60,478 nt of DNA from JAUSIF01 sp036556265 (GTDB lineage: Bacteria > Pseudomonadota > Alphaproteobacteria > Rhizobiales > Xanthobacteraceae). Under the pieces are notes generated by a model. It did not search any database. It was not told the origin of the DNA and was given only the letters and a program-made list of their open reading frames with translations. The stretch spans positions 1 to 60,478 of the forward strand of contig DATBJU010000106.1 of assembly GCA_036556265.1 (NCBI GenBank), read 5' to 3'. Position 1 is the stretch's first letter, and each line of letters opens with the position of its first letter. Below are positions 8,395 to 16,531 of this stretch, in pieces. Both the position numbers and the translations under genes were made by a program.

Positions 8395-8744
8395 CAGCGC
8401 ATCTCGATCACACGGGTACCGATGGTGACACGCTCGGCGCGCATTTCGTTCTTCCGCGCCGTGCTCGGATAACCCTCAGCCTTGACGCGCTTGCCGACCG
8501 CGATGTCCTCCCGCGCGAGCCCGCGCGACTGCATGCGCGAAGGCGGCGCGAGCGTCGCGGTCCAGCGCACGCCCTGCAACTCGATCACCATCTCACCATG
8601 GGGAAACTCGTAGCTCGACTCCAGGACCGGGCCGTCGAGCACGATGGTCTTGCTCGCGTCGTAGCTGCCCCAACCGTGATGGGCCGCGGCGCCGCCCGCA
8701 AATAGTAGGGCCGCAGCCGCGATGCCGGACCAGATCAGTCGCAT
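8394..8744 (-). CDS. Secreted protein, DUF6152-like
   Basis: A 116-residue exported protein. The signal peptide is MRLIWSGIAAAALLFAGGAA, and the mature part opens HHGWGSYDASKTIVLDG, the signature of the DUF6152 family of small periplasmic proteins; a compact OB-like beta fold is likely. I use the inner ATG because it gives a clean signal peptide; an ATG 33 bases upstream adds a charged extension. It overlaps the start of the membrane-protein gene behind it. The two genes commonly travel together and may concern a periplasmic metal or redox function, which is a guess. Confidence 0.75.
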   Translation of the reverse strand: MRLIWSGIAAAALLFAGGAAAHHGWGSYDASKTIVLDGPVLESSYEFPHGEMVIELQGVRWTATLAPPSRMQSRGLAREDIAVGKRVKAEGYPSTARKNEMRAERVTIGTRVIEMR

Positions 8745-8833
8745 GAATGCTTCCTCGTCTTTGGCGCCCGCCCGCAAAAGCTAACATGCGTCGCATCGCA
8801 GCGGAGACGGATAACGCTGTTTTGACCTTCGCT

Positions 8834-8999
8834 GTCATTCCGGGACGCGCCACCGATCTCGGGTTTACCCGAGATCGGCAACTAATATTGCCCAAGTCGG
8901 GCCAAGGCCGACTTGGGTGGCGCGGGCCCGGAATCCAGAAGCAGATGCCGTGCGCGCGTCTGGATTCCGGCTCGCCGCTTCGCGGCGCCCCGGAATGAC
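8834..8999. repeat. Multi-arm palindromic intergenic element
   Basis: An imperfect palindrome bounded by GTCATTCCGGG (8834-8844) and CCCGGAATGAC (8989-8999). Inside are a hairpin CCGATCTCGGG...CCCGAGATCGG (8853-8878), a second hairpin CCCAAGTCGG / CCGACTTGGG (8891-8917), a stem CGCGCCACC / GGTGGCGCG enclosing both, and a third arm GGAATCCAGA / TCTGGATTCC (8930-8968). No open reading frame of substance is present. It resembles non-autonomous REP/MITE-like elements scattered in Hyphomicrobiales genomes. Confidence 0.85.
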
Positions 9000-9003
9000 C
9001 GTC

Positions 9004-9606
9004 TCAAATCTTCGTCGCGGTCCAGCGCACAAGATCGATCAGGACGATGCCGAACGCATGATTGATCGCGGCCGTTGCCGAAGGACCGTCGACCGACGAC
9101 GTTTCCGCGCGGGCGATGAACACCTGTGTCGCCACGACCCGGTTCGTGCGTTCATTCAGGATCCGCGCCGATATTTCAACGAGCGCCATCGGGCTATCGC
9201 CCACATGCACCCCGAACTCCCGCAGTTCGGTATCGAGCACGAAGTCGCTGCGCAGCTGGTCGCTGCTACCGCGCGGGACCGCTCGTACCCGCTTGCTGTT
9301 TTCGAAGGCCTGCACAATGCGGGCCTGCACGATACGCGGAAGCCGGTCGGCCCAGCGAGCGCCGCCGAGATAGTTGATCTCGCCGGGCGTCGGCTGCACC
9401 ACCACCCGCTCGCTGTCGAGCGCCCGCAGTGCCGTCGGTATCGCGACCGCGATCGATCCGCGCGCGGGGCGGACCTCGCCGTACTCCTGCGGGGACGCCA
9501 GCTCGAACGTCTGCAAGGAGCTGTCGCCGGCGCACGCGCTAAGCGCAATTGCGATCAGGAGCGCGGGCAGAATACGCGCCCCACGGCGATACTCGGAACC
9601 TGACAC
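9004..9606 (-). CDS. ABC-type transport auxiliary lipoprotein, PqiC/MlaA-pathway like
   Basis: A 200-residue lipoprotein. The signal peptide ends in the lipobox ALSACAGD, so it is anchored by lipid, probably to the outer membrane. The mature part (TFELASPQE..., RWADRLPRIVQARIVQAFEN) fits the ABC_trans_aux/PqiC family, which collaborates with MCE-protein transporters that move lipids across the periplasm. It is the last gene of the permease-ATPase-MCE operon, 38 bases after the MCE gene. The family match is from pattern memory; the operon position strongly supports it. Confidence 0.88.
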   Translation of the reverse strand: MSGSEYRRGARILPALLIAIALSACAGDSSLQTFELASPQEYGEVRPARGSIAVAIPTALRALDSERVVVQPTPGEINYLGGARWADRLPRIVQARIVQAFENSKRVRAVPRGSSDQLRSDFVLDTELREFGVHVGDSPMALVEISARILNERTNRVVATQVFIARAETSSVDGPSATAAINHAFGIVLIDLVRWTATKI

Positions 9607-9644
9607 ACGTACCCCCCGGCCTCACGGGCTCGTACGAAAATCAA

Positions 9645-10571
9645 TTAACGCGGATTATATTCGGGAACGCCCCCTGCGCTGCTCGCGCCGCCGCCAAACA
9701 GGAATTGCCCCGGATTGCGTTCGAGATTGCGCACGACGCGCTCGATCTCGCCGACCGTACGCCGCGCGTCGACCGCGAGCGCGTGGTATTCGCGAATTGT
9801 CGTCGGCGCCGCCTTCTTCAGACTGTCCGCGAGCTCGCGCACTGACTTTGCCGCTTCCGACGCGTTCGCCATGAAGCCCTGGTTGTCCTTGTTGCCGGTG
9901 AAACCTTCGACCGCGGCGAGCACGCCGTCGAAGCGGTCCGCCATCTTGTTGAGCTTGGCCGCGAGTTGCGATGCATTGGAGATCAGCGCATCAGCGTCTT
10001 CCGAACGGGCCGAAAGGACGCCGGTGAAGGTGGAGATGTCCTTGATCGCCTGATCGAGCCGCTCCTCATTGTCGCCGAGCAACCGGTCGATGCGCGCTGC
10101 GATCGAGTCGACGCGGCCCATGATCTGCTTCGCGCCCGACATCAAATCCGCCATCTGGCCGCCTTCCGCGATGACGCGCGGCAGATTTCCCGCCTGCGCA
10201 ACGAGCGGCGGCGCATCGGTCCGGCCGCCGGTCATCGCGACCGAAGCAATGCCGGTCAGGCCCTGGTATTCGAGACTCGCGCGCGTATCGGCGCGTACCG
10301 GGACGCCCGTGGCCAGGCTCACCGTGACCGAGACCTTGCGCGGGTCGTTGCGATCGAGCTTGAGTGCCGTCACTTCGCCGACACGGATGCCATTGAAATT
10401 GACCGGAGCGCCGGGCCGCAGGCCCGAGACCGAGCTGTCGAACACGATCTCGTAGCTGGACCGGCCGCCCATATCGCCGACTCGCTCGATCCACCACACG
10501 AAGGCGAACGCGCCGAACACGACGGCGAGCGTGAAGATTCCGATGAGTACGTAGTTTGCCCGGGTTTCCAT
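9645..10571 (-). CDS. mlaD: MCE-domain (MlaD-type) lipid transport protein
   Basis: A 308-residue periplasmic lipid-shuttle subunit anchored by one N-terminal helix (YVLIGIFTLAVVFGAFAFVW). The MCE domain follows at about 38-118 (SGLRPGAPVNFNGIRVGEV, LEYQGLTGIASVAMTGG). The C-terminal half is helical with coiled-coil character, much longer than E. coli MlaD (183 residues) and closer to alphaproteobacterial homologues. I start at METRANYVLIG, 23 bases after the ATPase stop, and discard the upstream extension. It should form a hexamer that bridges the inner-membrane permease to the periplasm. Confidence 0.9.
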   Translation of the reverse strand: METRANYVLIGIFTLAVVFGAFAFVWWIERVGDMGGRSSYEIVFDSSVSGLRPGAPVNFNGIRVGEVTALKLDRNDPRKVSVTVSLATGVPVRADTRASLEYQGLTGIASVAMTGGRTDAPPLVAQAGNLPRVIAEGGQMADLMSGAKQIMGRVDSIAARIDRLLGDNEERLDQAIKDISTFTGVLSARSEDADALISNASQLAAKLNKMADRFDGVLAAVEGFTGNKDNQGFMANASEAAKSVRELADSLKKAAPTTIREYHALAVDARRTVGEIERVVRNLERNPGQFLFGGGASSAGGVPEYNPR

Positions 10572-10594
10572 GACGCCTTTCCGACCGTTTTGCT

Positions 10595-11398
10595 TCAGGC
10601 TTCCGCGCCCGCCCTCGACTGCGCTCGTTTTCCGTGGAAGTAGGCCCGAAGCCACGGATGCTGCGCTTCGAGCATCGTCTCGATCGGCCCCTCGGCGATC
10701 ACCTTTCCGTCCGCGAGCGCGATGATGCGGTCGCAGGCGGTGTAAAGGCTGTCGAGATCGTGGGTTACCATGAAAACGGTAAGCCCTAAAGTCTCCTGCA
10801 GCGCCATGATCAGCGCGTCGAAATCGCCGGCGCTGATCGGGTCGAGGCCGGAAGTCGGCTCGTCGAGAAACAGGATCTCCGGATCGAGCGCGAGGGCGCG
10901 TGCCAGCGCAACGCGCTTCACCATGCCGCCCGACAGCTCCGACGGCATCTTGTCGAGCACGTCGCGATGCAGCCCGACCATCTCCAGCTTGGCGAGCGCG
11001 ATTTCCTCCATGAGCCGGGGAGACAGATCCAGGTTCTCCCGCATCGGAAATTGCACGTTCTGCCGCACGGTCAGCGACGAGAACAACGCCCCGCCCTGAA
11101 ACAGCACACCCCAGCGCCGTTCAATCGCTTGCCGTTCGCTCTCTTCGATCCGGTCGACGTCCTTGCCGAACACCTCGATCGAGCCGCGCCATTTCGGCAG
11201 CAACCCGATCAGCGATCGCGTAAGCACTGACTTGCCGCCGCCCGACGCGCCGACGAGACCGATCACCTCACCATATTTGATTTCGAAATCGACGCCCTTC
11301 AGCACCAGTTCGCCGCGAAAGCCGACCTCGAGCCCTCGCACGCGGATCACGGTTTGCGCGCCCGCTCCGTTGTGACCGTTGTGTTTCGACTTTGCCAC
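10595..11398 (-). CDS. mlaF: MlaF-type ABC transporter ATPase
   Basis: A 267-residue nucleotide-binding subunit. Walker A is GLVGASGGGKSVLTRSL, the signature is LSGGMVKRVALARALA, and Walker B is EILFLDEPTSGLDP, followed by the switch histidine in VTHDL. The signature variant LSGGM is usual for the Mkl/MlaF group. It powers phospholipid movement through the STAS-permease encoded three bases upstream and the MCE protein downstream. A KSKHNGHNGAGAQ-like N-terminal tail is extra and not conserved in E. coli. Confidence 0.92.
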   Translation of the reverse strand: MAKSKHNGHNGAGAQTVIRVRGLEVGFRGELVLKGVDFEIKYGEVIGLVGASGGGKSVLTRSLIGLLPKWRGSIEVFGKDVDRIEESERQAIERRWGVLFQGGALFSSLTVRQNVQFPMRENLDLSPRLMEEIALAKLEMVGLHRDVLDKMPSELSGGMVKRVALARALALDPEILFLDEPTSGLDPISAGDFDALIMALQETLGLTVFMVTHDLDSLYTACDRIIALADGKVIAEGPIETMLEAQHPWLRAYFHGKRAQSRAGAEA

Positions 11399-11401
11399 GG
11401 C

Positions 11402-12541
11402 TCACTTCCCGATTGCAGCGAAAAACACGGCGAAGAAGCCGTCGAGCACGATCACGAGGAAGATGGACTTCACGACGGAGTTGGTGGTGTGCTCGCCGAG
11501 CGACTCCGCACTCCCCTCGACGCGGAGCCCCTCGACGCAGGCGATCAGACCGATCACCGCGGCCATGAATGGCGCCTTCAGAATGCCGACCTCGAGCGTG
11601 TCGAGGGTCACGGCCTCGCGCAGTCGGTCCATGAACACTTCCGGCGGAAAGCCGCCGTAAACCCAGGACACGAGCCCGCCGCCGACGAGCGCGGAAAGGC
11701 TCCCGAGCACCGTGAGTAACGGCAGCGCCACCACGAGCGCGATCAGGCGCGGCAGGATCAACACTTCGACCGGATCGAAGCCCATGACCCGGAGCGCGTC
11801 CATTTCCTCGCGCATCTTCATCGAGCCGAGCTCGGCCGTGTAGGCGCTGCCCGAGCGGCCCGCGAGCATGATCGAGACAATCAGAACACCTACTTCACGC
11901 AGCACCAGGATGCCGACCATGTCGACGACAAACGTCTCCGCGCCGAACCTGCGGAAATGGAAGATGCCCTGTTGCGCGAGGATCGCGCCGATCAGGAAAT
12001 TGATGAGCAGAATGATCGGCACCGCGCGGTAGCCGACGCGGTCAAGATGATGGACGATCGAGGTAAAGCGCAACCGCCGCGGAGCCAGCGCGACGCGCCC
12101 ACCCGCGATCATCACCTCGCCGAGAAAGTGGATGACCGCGAAGAAGTCTTTGCCAACTTCCGCGACGGCAATCCCGATATGTTCCAGTGCGTCATGCAGG
12201 GCGCGCTTGTGCGGATGCGGAGGGGGCGGCGCCTTGTTCGAGATCGCCACCTCGTCCAGCAGCACTTTGAAGCGTGGATCGATACCGACGATCTCGGCAC
12301 GCAAGCGCGCGTCACCCGCGGCGCGGCGCATGCGCTCGATCAGCCATGCGCCGACCGTATCGAGCCGCTCAAGGTGGGTGAGGTTGATTTCGACGCGGTC
12401 GACTGGAAGGCGCTTCGAATAGAGGGCCTCGACTAAAGCCTCGAGTTCGGTGGCCCGCGCGGCCACCCATCCGCCGGCCGCGTCGATCACCAGCCGACCG
12501 CCGTCCAAGTGTACTTTCAGAAGCGAGCTCTCGGCCGCCAC
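11402..12541 (-). CDS. mlaE: MlaE-type permease with fused N-terminal STAS (MlaB-like) domain
   Basis: A 379-residue inner-membrane subunit of the lipid transporter. The first 95 residues form a STAS fold (VEINLTHLERLDTVGAWLIE), equivalent to the separate MlaB of E. coli. The rest is the MlaE permease with the usual helices and the conserved stretch AGRSGSAYTAELGSMKMREE, then EMDALRVMGFDPVEVL. I place the start at a GTG (12541) because GAGGT stands nine bases before it. An ATG at 12604 would add 21 residues but lies inside a palindromic repeat and lacks a ribosome site. It is the first gene of the four-gene operon. Confidence 0.88.
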   Translation of the reverse strand: MAAESSLLKVHLDGGRLVIDAAGGWVAARATELEALVEALYSKRLPVDRVEINLTHLERLDTVGAWLIERMRRAAGDARLRAEIVGIDPRFKVLLDEVAISNKAPPPPHPHKRALHDALEHIGIAVAEVGKDFFAVIHFLGEVMIAGGRVALAPRRLRFTSIVHHLDRVGYRAVPIILLINFLIGAILAQQGIFHFRRFGAETFVVDMVGILVLREVGVLIVSIMLAGRSGSAYTAELGSMKMREEMDALRVMGFDPVEVLILPRLIALVVALPLLTVLGSLSALVGGGLVSWVYGGFPPEVFMDRLREAVTLDTLEVGILKAPFMAAVIGLIACVEGLRVEGSAESLGEHTTNSVVKSIFLVIVLDGFFAVFFAAIGK

Positions 12542-12574
12542 TGGTGCGCTACCTCGGGGAATAACGAAGGCCCC

Positions 12575-12642
12575 CCAAACTCGGGCCTGCCCGAGTTTGG
12601 CCACTCAAAAGATTGGCCGAAGTCGGAAACATCCGACTTCGG
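12575..12642. repeat. Double-hairpin intergenic repeat upstream of mlaE
   Basis: Two strong hairpins: CCAAACTCGGGC-CT-GCCCGAGTTTGG (12575-12600) and CCGAAGTCGGA-AACA-TCCGACTTCGG (12617-12642). The stem cores (CTCGGG/CCCGAG and AAGTCGG/CCGACTT) and their order match the two inner hairpins of the 8834-8999 element, while loops and stem ends differ, so both belong to one family. It lies in the divergent region between mlaE and the epimerase gene. Confidence 0.82.
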
Positions 12643-12787
12643 CTGGGCCAGCCCCGGGGCGGCCCCGCACCTTGGTCTTACTCAAGCCCCGCGGCCCCGT
12701 CGAGCATTTCGTGAACGGCATGTTAACCATACTTGTCTGCAGTCCGTGGGCTTCGCGGAAGCGAATTTCGACGGAACTCCAAATCGG

Positions 12788-13777
12788 ATGAACATTTCCG
12801 GTACTCGCCTGACAGTTCACGTCGAGCGCTGGCCGATCGCCGGCACCTTTGCGATCAGCCGCGGGGCAAAGACCGAGGCGGTCGTGGTCGTCGCCGAGGT
12901 CAGCGACGGGCGCGTGACCGGCCGCGGCGAATGTGTCCCCTACCCGCGCTACGGCGAAACCGTTGAAGGCGTGGTGGCGGCGATCGAAGGGATCGGCCCG
13001 CGCGTGACGGCTGGGCTCACACGCGATGCACTGCAGTCGATCCTTCCCGCGGGCGCGGCGCGCAACGCGCTCGACTGTGCCCTGTGGGACTGGGAGGCGA
13101 AGCGCGCCGGCTGCCGCGCCTGGGACCTGGCTGGCCTGCCGCAGCCACGTCCCGTCGTCACGGCCTACACGATCTCGCTCGATCGGCCGCAAGCCATGGC
13201 GGACGCTGCTCGCAAGGCCGCGCTGCCAATCCTCAAGCTGAAACTCGGCGCGCCTGGCGATCGGGAGCGGCTGACCGCAGTGCGCGCCGCGGTTCCCGGA
13301 GCGACGCTGATCGCCGACGCGAATGAAGGCTGGCGCGCGACGGACCTTGCCGAGAACCTCGCCGCCTGCGCCGCGGCCGGCGTGAAGCTTATCGAGCAAC
13401 CCCTTCCCGCGGACGATGATGCTGCCCTGGCTCAGATTGAGCGGCCGGTGCCGGTCTGCGCCGACGAGAGCGTGCATGACCGCTCCAGCCTTGCCCGTCT
13501 AGTGGCCAAGTATGACGCCATTAACATCAAGTTGGACAAGGCAGGCGGCCTGACCGAGGCGTTGGCGCTTGCCGAGGAGGCAAACCGGGCCGGGCTCACG
13601 ATCATGGTCGGTTCCATGGTCTGTACTTCGCTCTGCGTCGCCCCCGCACTACTACTCGCGAGCCGCGCCTGCTTCGTCGATCTCGACGGTCCGCTGTTGC
13701 TCACGCGCGATCGGCCCGACGGGCTCCGCTACGAAGGAGCGCTCGTGCACCCGCCCGTCTCTTCTCTCTGGGGCTGA
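12788..13777 (+). CDS. Dipeptide epimerase (L-Ala-D/L-Glu epimerase type), enolase superfamily
   Basis: A 329-residue cytoplasmic enzyme of the muconate-lactonizing subgroup. The residues expected for the barrel active site are visible: K-x-K in LKLKLGAPGD, metal ligands in LIADANEGW, LIEQPLP and VCADES, and the opposite-face lysine in INIKLDKAGG. Members related to YcjG epimerise the second residue of Ala-Glu and similar dipeptides from murein recycling. The N-terminal lid begins RLTVHVERWPIAGTFAISRG, typical for this group. It starts after the repeat element and is divergent from the Mla operon. Specificity for Ala-Glu is inferred; other dipeptides are possible. Confidence 0.87.
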   Translation: MNISGTRLTVHVERWPIAGTFAISRGAKTEAVVVVAEVSDGRVTGRGECVPYPRYGETVEGVVAAIEGIGPRVTAGLTRDALQSILPAGAARNALDCALWDWEAKRAGCRAWDLAGLPQPRPVVTAYTISLDRPQAMADAARKAALPILKLKLGAPGDRERLTAVRAAVPGATLIADANEGWRATDLAENLAACAAAGVKLIEQPLPADDDAALAQIERPVPVCADESVHDRSSLARLVAKYDAINIKLDKAGGLTEALALAEEANRAGLTIMVGSMVCTSLCVAPALLLASRACFVDLDGPLLLTRDRPDGLRYEGALVHPPVSSLWG

Positions 13778-13944
13778 ACCCGCAAGTTCCACCATCGAAG
13801 TTCCCTGAAAAAAAATTCTCGCGCAAAGACGAGTTCCGCGCCGAAAGGCCTTGCATTTTCCCCGATCTGAATCTTCCCTATGCGAACGGGGCAAGTAATT
13901 TCAGTCGGGGTCACCTCGCCGTCAGGGGGGAGCGGCAGCAATCC

Positions 13945-14373
13945 ATGAGACAATCAATTCTGATTGGCGTCGCGCTCGCGACGCTGAGCGCAACCACCGT
14001 GTCGGCAGACGTTCGTATCCGGAACGACCCCGGCGGCATCATTTCCCAGCACATGCAGGTGTTCGCCCGGCTTCGCGACAGCGGCGAGCGCATCGTCATC
14101 GACGGACATTGCTACTCGTCTTGCACGCTCGTGCTTGGCATTGTCCCGCCCGACCGCGTGTGCGTGACGCCGAGGGCGCGCCTCGGCTTCCACGCCGCCT
14201 GGGTGCCCGGCGGAGACGGCCGTCCGCTGCCGAGTCCCGAAGGCACCGCCACGATGTGGGGTGTGTACCCGGACGTCGTTCGCAAATGGATCACGAACCG
14301 CGGCGGCCTGAGGCGCGAACTCGTGATCTTGAGCGGCCGGGAGCTCACTTCGATGGTCCGCCCCTGCCGCTAG
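13945..14373 (+). CDS. Secreted ClpP/crotonase-fold-like hypothetical protein
   Basis: A 142-residue protein with signal peptide MRQSILIGVALATLSATTVS-ADV. The mature part carries IDGHCYSSCTLVLGIVPPDR and then ARLGFHAAW. This spacing matches periplasmic proteins of the COG3904 type, where a serine sits in a C-x-S-A/S-C motif and a histidine in a G-V/F-H motif, resembling the nucleophile and base of ClpP-class proteases. It is shorter than most members. Protease activity is not shown; it may be a binding protein with a ClpP-like fold. It stands alone between the epimerase and the CheZ-like gene. Confidence 0.65.
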   Translation: MRQSILIGVALATLSATTVSADVRIRNDPGGIISQHMQVFARLRDSGERIVIDGHCYSSCTLVLGIVPPDRVCVTPRARLGFHAAWVPGGDGRPLPSPEGTATMWGVYPDVVRKWITNRGGLRRELVILSGRELTSMVRPCR

Positions 14374-14396
14374 ACGGCAGGACCGCCTAGTCGCCA

Positions 14397-14460
14397 GGCG
14401 AAATCGGCTGTCCAGGGCTCTTCCGCGGCCGATTTGGCGCGCCTTTTCGCGATTTCGCCT
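14397..14460. repeat. Nested inverted repeats upstream of the CheZ-like gene
   Basis: GGCGAAATCG (14397-14406) is repeated inverted as CGATTTCGCC (14451-14460), and nested inside, AAATCGGC (14401-14408) pairs with GCCGATTT (14428-14435). The two pairings are mutually exclusive, as in a two-state RNA switch, but may equally serve as the end of the gene before it. No known riboswitch class was recognised. Confidence 0.5.
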
Positions 14461-14544
14461 CGGCCCGCCATCAGGGTAAACTTTTCCTTGAAGATTCGAG
14501 GGCAGGTTCGTTCCAGCGTCGTCAAATCCGACCCTAAGGGGCCT

Positions 14545-15528
14545 ATGCCGCTGCCGCCCGCTCCCGCGCCCTTCACGGATGCGGACTACGAGATGATCGC
14601 CGCCGCCGTGCTCGAGACGGCGCGCGGGCGCTGGTTCATGTCCGAGCACGCGCGGCGCAACCGCCAAGCCGACACAAAACTCGTACTCGAGGCGATCGAG
14701 AAGCTCGAGCGCATGATCGCACAGCGCAACGAGGGCCCCGAACCAGACCGCGTGCGCGTCGACCTCGTCGAGATGATGAACGCGATCACCCGCACGAAAG
14801 CGGAAATCGCATCAATCCGGCCCGCGCGAAACGCCAGCAACCATTTCGATCAGGCTTCGACGGAGCTCGACGCCATCGTAGGCGCCACCGAGAAGGCAAC
14901 CTCCGAAGTTCTCGCGTCGACCGAGCGCGTGCAGGAGATCGCGTGGACCCTGCGTGAGCAGGGCGTCGACGCCGCCGTGTGCGACCTTCTCGATGCCAAC
15001 GCAACGGAGGTCTACACGGCTTGCTCGTTTCAGGATCTCACCGGCCAGCGCATCCGCAAGGTGATCGAGGTGCTACGTTTCCTCGAAGCGCGCATCGACG
15101 CCATGATCAAGATCTGGCGGCTCGACGATCTCGAGTTCGTCCCGCCGGACGACGCGCGGCTCCTCGCGCCGGCCCGCCATCCTGCCGCGACCGGTGACGG
15201 ACTGCAGCAGCATGGGGTGGACGAGATCATCGGCCGGGAACGCAAACAGGATGTGTTCTGGCGCGAGACTCACCAGCAAGGGGGTCACGACCCGCGCAAC
15301 CTCGGCGAGTTCGATCTTGACGACCTTGAGGTCTTCGACACTTCGCCGGACGCGCAGCCCAAGCTGGATACCCCCCAGGCGCGCTCCGATACGGGCGGCG
15401 CCCCGAATGGCTCGACGAGCCCCGCACCGCAGCCGACAAAGCCCGAGGGCAAGCCCCAGAAGCCCGCACAACAGGCCGAAGGCATGGAAATGCTCTCGCT
15501 TGCGGACCGGATGGCGTTGTTCGCGTAA
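14545..15528 (+). CDS. cheZ: CheZ-like phosphatase
   Basis: A 327-residue protein with a long four-helix-bundle core. The segment ACSFQDLTGQRIRKVIEVLR carries the CheZ catalytic signature; D164 and Q168 correspond to D143 and Q147 of E. coli CheZ, where the glutamine positions the water that dephosphorylates CheY-P. Up to residue 100 it has helices typical of the family, and the last 100 residues are a disordered proline-rich tail ending GMEMLSLADRMALFA, a possible CheY-binding helix. AAGGGG precedes the ATG. No other chemotaxis gene lies in the window, so its receiver-domain target is unknown. Longer than enteric CheZ (214 residues). Confidence 0.82.
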   Translation: MPLPPAPAPFTDADYEMIAAAVLETARGRWFMSEHARRNRQADTKLVLEAIEKLERMIAQRNEGPEPDRVRVDLVEMMNAITRTKAEIASIRPARNASNHFDQASTELDAIVGATEKATSEVLASTERVQEIAWTLREQGVDAAVCDLLDANATEVYTACSFQDLTGQRIRKVIEVLRFLEARIDAMIKIWRLDDLEFVPPDDARLLAPARHPAATGDGLQQHGVDEIIGRERKQDVFWRETHQQGGHDPRNLGEFDLDDLEVFDTSPDAQPKLDTPQARSDTGGAPNGSTSPAPQPTKPEGKPQKPAQQAEGMEMLSLADRMALFA

Positions 15529-15535
15529 GCTGTCG

Positions 15536-16531
15536 TCAGCGGATCACCGCCGCATACGTCGCTGGATCGACGTTTCCGCCGGAAAGCACAATCACCACGT
15601 TCCCGCCAGCCGCTTCGATCTTGCCGCTGAGCCGTACTGCGAGCGCGACCGCGCCGCCGGGCTCGACGACCAGCTTGAGCTCCTGAAACGCAAAACGCAT
15701 CGCGGCCCGGACTTCCTCGTCGCTGACCGAGACGGCCTCCCCGACCAAGCGCCGGTTGATCTCGAACGTAATCTCGCCGGGCGTCGGTGCGAGCAGCGCG
15801 TCGCAGATCGAACCCGATAGCTTGGCATTGCGCTCGCGCCGGCCAGCGATGAATGAGCGTGCGTGGTCGTCGAAGCCTGCGGGCTCCACAGCAACGATGC
15901 GAGCCGCGGCGTGCTGCTCCCTCACGGCGAGAGCGATACCGGCGATCAGTCCGCCGCCGGAGACCGGCGCAAGTACCAAATCCGGTGCAAGCCCAAGGCG
16001 TTCTAGATCCTCGCAAATCTCGAGCCCGACGGTGCCCTGTCCGGCGATCACATGTGGATGATCGTACGGCGGAACGAGCGTTGCCCCGCGCTCGCGCGCT
16101 ATGCGGCCACCGATCTCTTCGCGGCTTTCACGTTCGCGGTCATAAAGGACGACTTCAGCTCCGAGAGCGGCGGTGCGCTCCCGCTTCAGCGCGGGCGCAT
16201 CGCGCGGCATCACGATCACCGCAGGCAAGCCGGCAAGCTTCGCTGCAGCCGCCACGCCTTGCGCGTGGTTGCCCGAGGAGTATGCGACGACTCCACCCTG
16301 CCGACGCTCCAGAGGAATACGCGCGATGGCGTTGTAGGCGCCGCGGAACTTGAACGAGCCGGTCCGCTGCAGGGTTTCGATCTTGAGGAACACCCTCGCC
16401 TTACCGCGCTCGATCACCGGTGCGCGCACGAGCGGCGTGCGCACGGCAACACCCTCGAGCAGGCGCGCAGCGTCCGCTACATCGGCAGCGTCAGGAACCT
16501 GCAAGCTCGGAACGATCTCTGCGGCGGTCAC
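15536..16531 (-). CDS. PLP-dependent threonine/serine dehydratase
   Basis: A 331-residue fold-type II PLP enzyme. The Schiff-base lysine is in GSFKFRGAYNA, the phosphate loop in SGGGLIAGIAL, and the asparagine loop in SSGNHAQGVA. It has no C-terminal ACT regulatory domain, so it fits catabolic threonine ammonia-lyase, serine racemase or hydroxyaspartate dehydratase. It begins with GTG, whose bases overlap the TGA of the glycosyltransferase gene (GTGA), making it the last gene of a coupled three-gene operon. Why an amino-acid lyase follows envelope genes is not clear. Confidence 0.88.
   Translation of the reverse strand: MTAAEIVPSLQVPDAADVADAARLLEGVAVRTPLVRAPVIERGKARVFLKIETLQRTGSFKFRGAYNAIARIPLERRQGGVVAYSSGNHAQGVAAAAKLAGLPAVIVMPRDAPALKRERTAALGAEVVLYDRERESREEIGGRIARERGATLVPPYDHPHVIAGQGTVGLEICEDLERLGLAPDLVLAPVSGGGLIAGIALAVREQHAAARIVAVEPAGFDDHARSFIAGRRERNAKLSGSICDALLAPTPGEITFEINRRLVGEAVSVSDEEVRAAMRFAFQELKLVVEPGGAVALAVRLSGKIEAAGGNVVIVLSGGNVDPATYAAVIR

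Noticed and set aside
12604..12604. ATG at 12604 as the start of mlaE
   Set aside because: It lies within a palindromic repeat and lacks a ribosome site; the GTG at 12541 is better placed.
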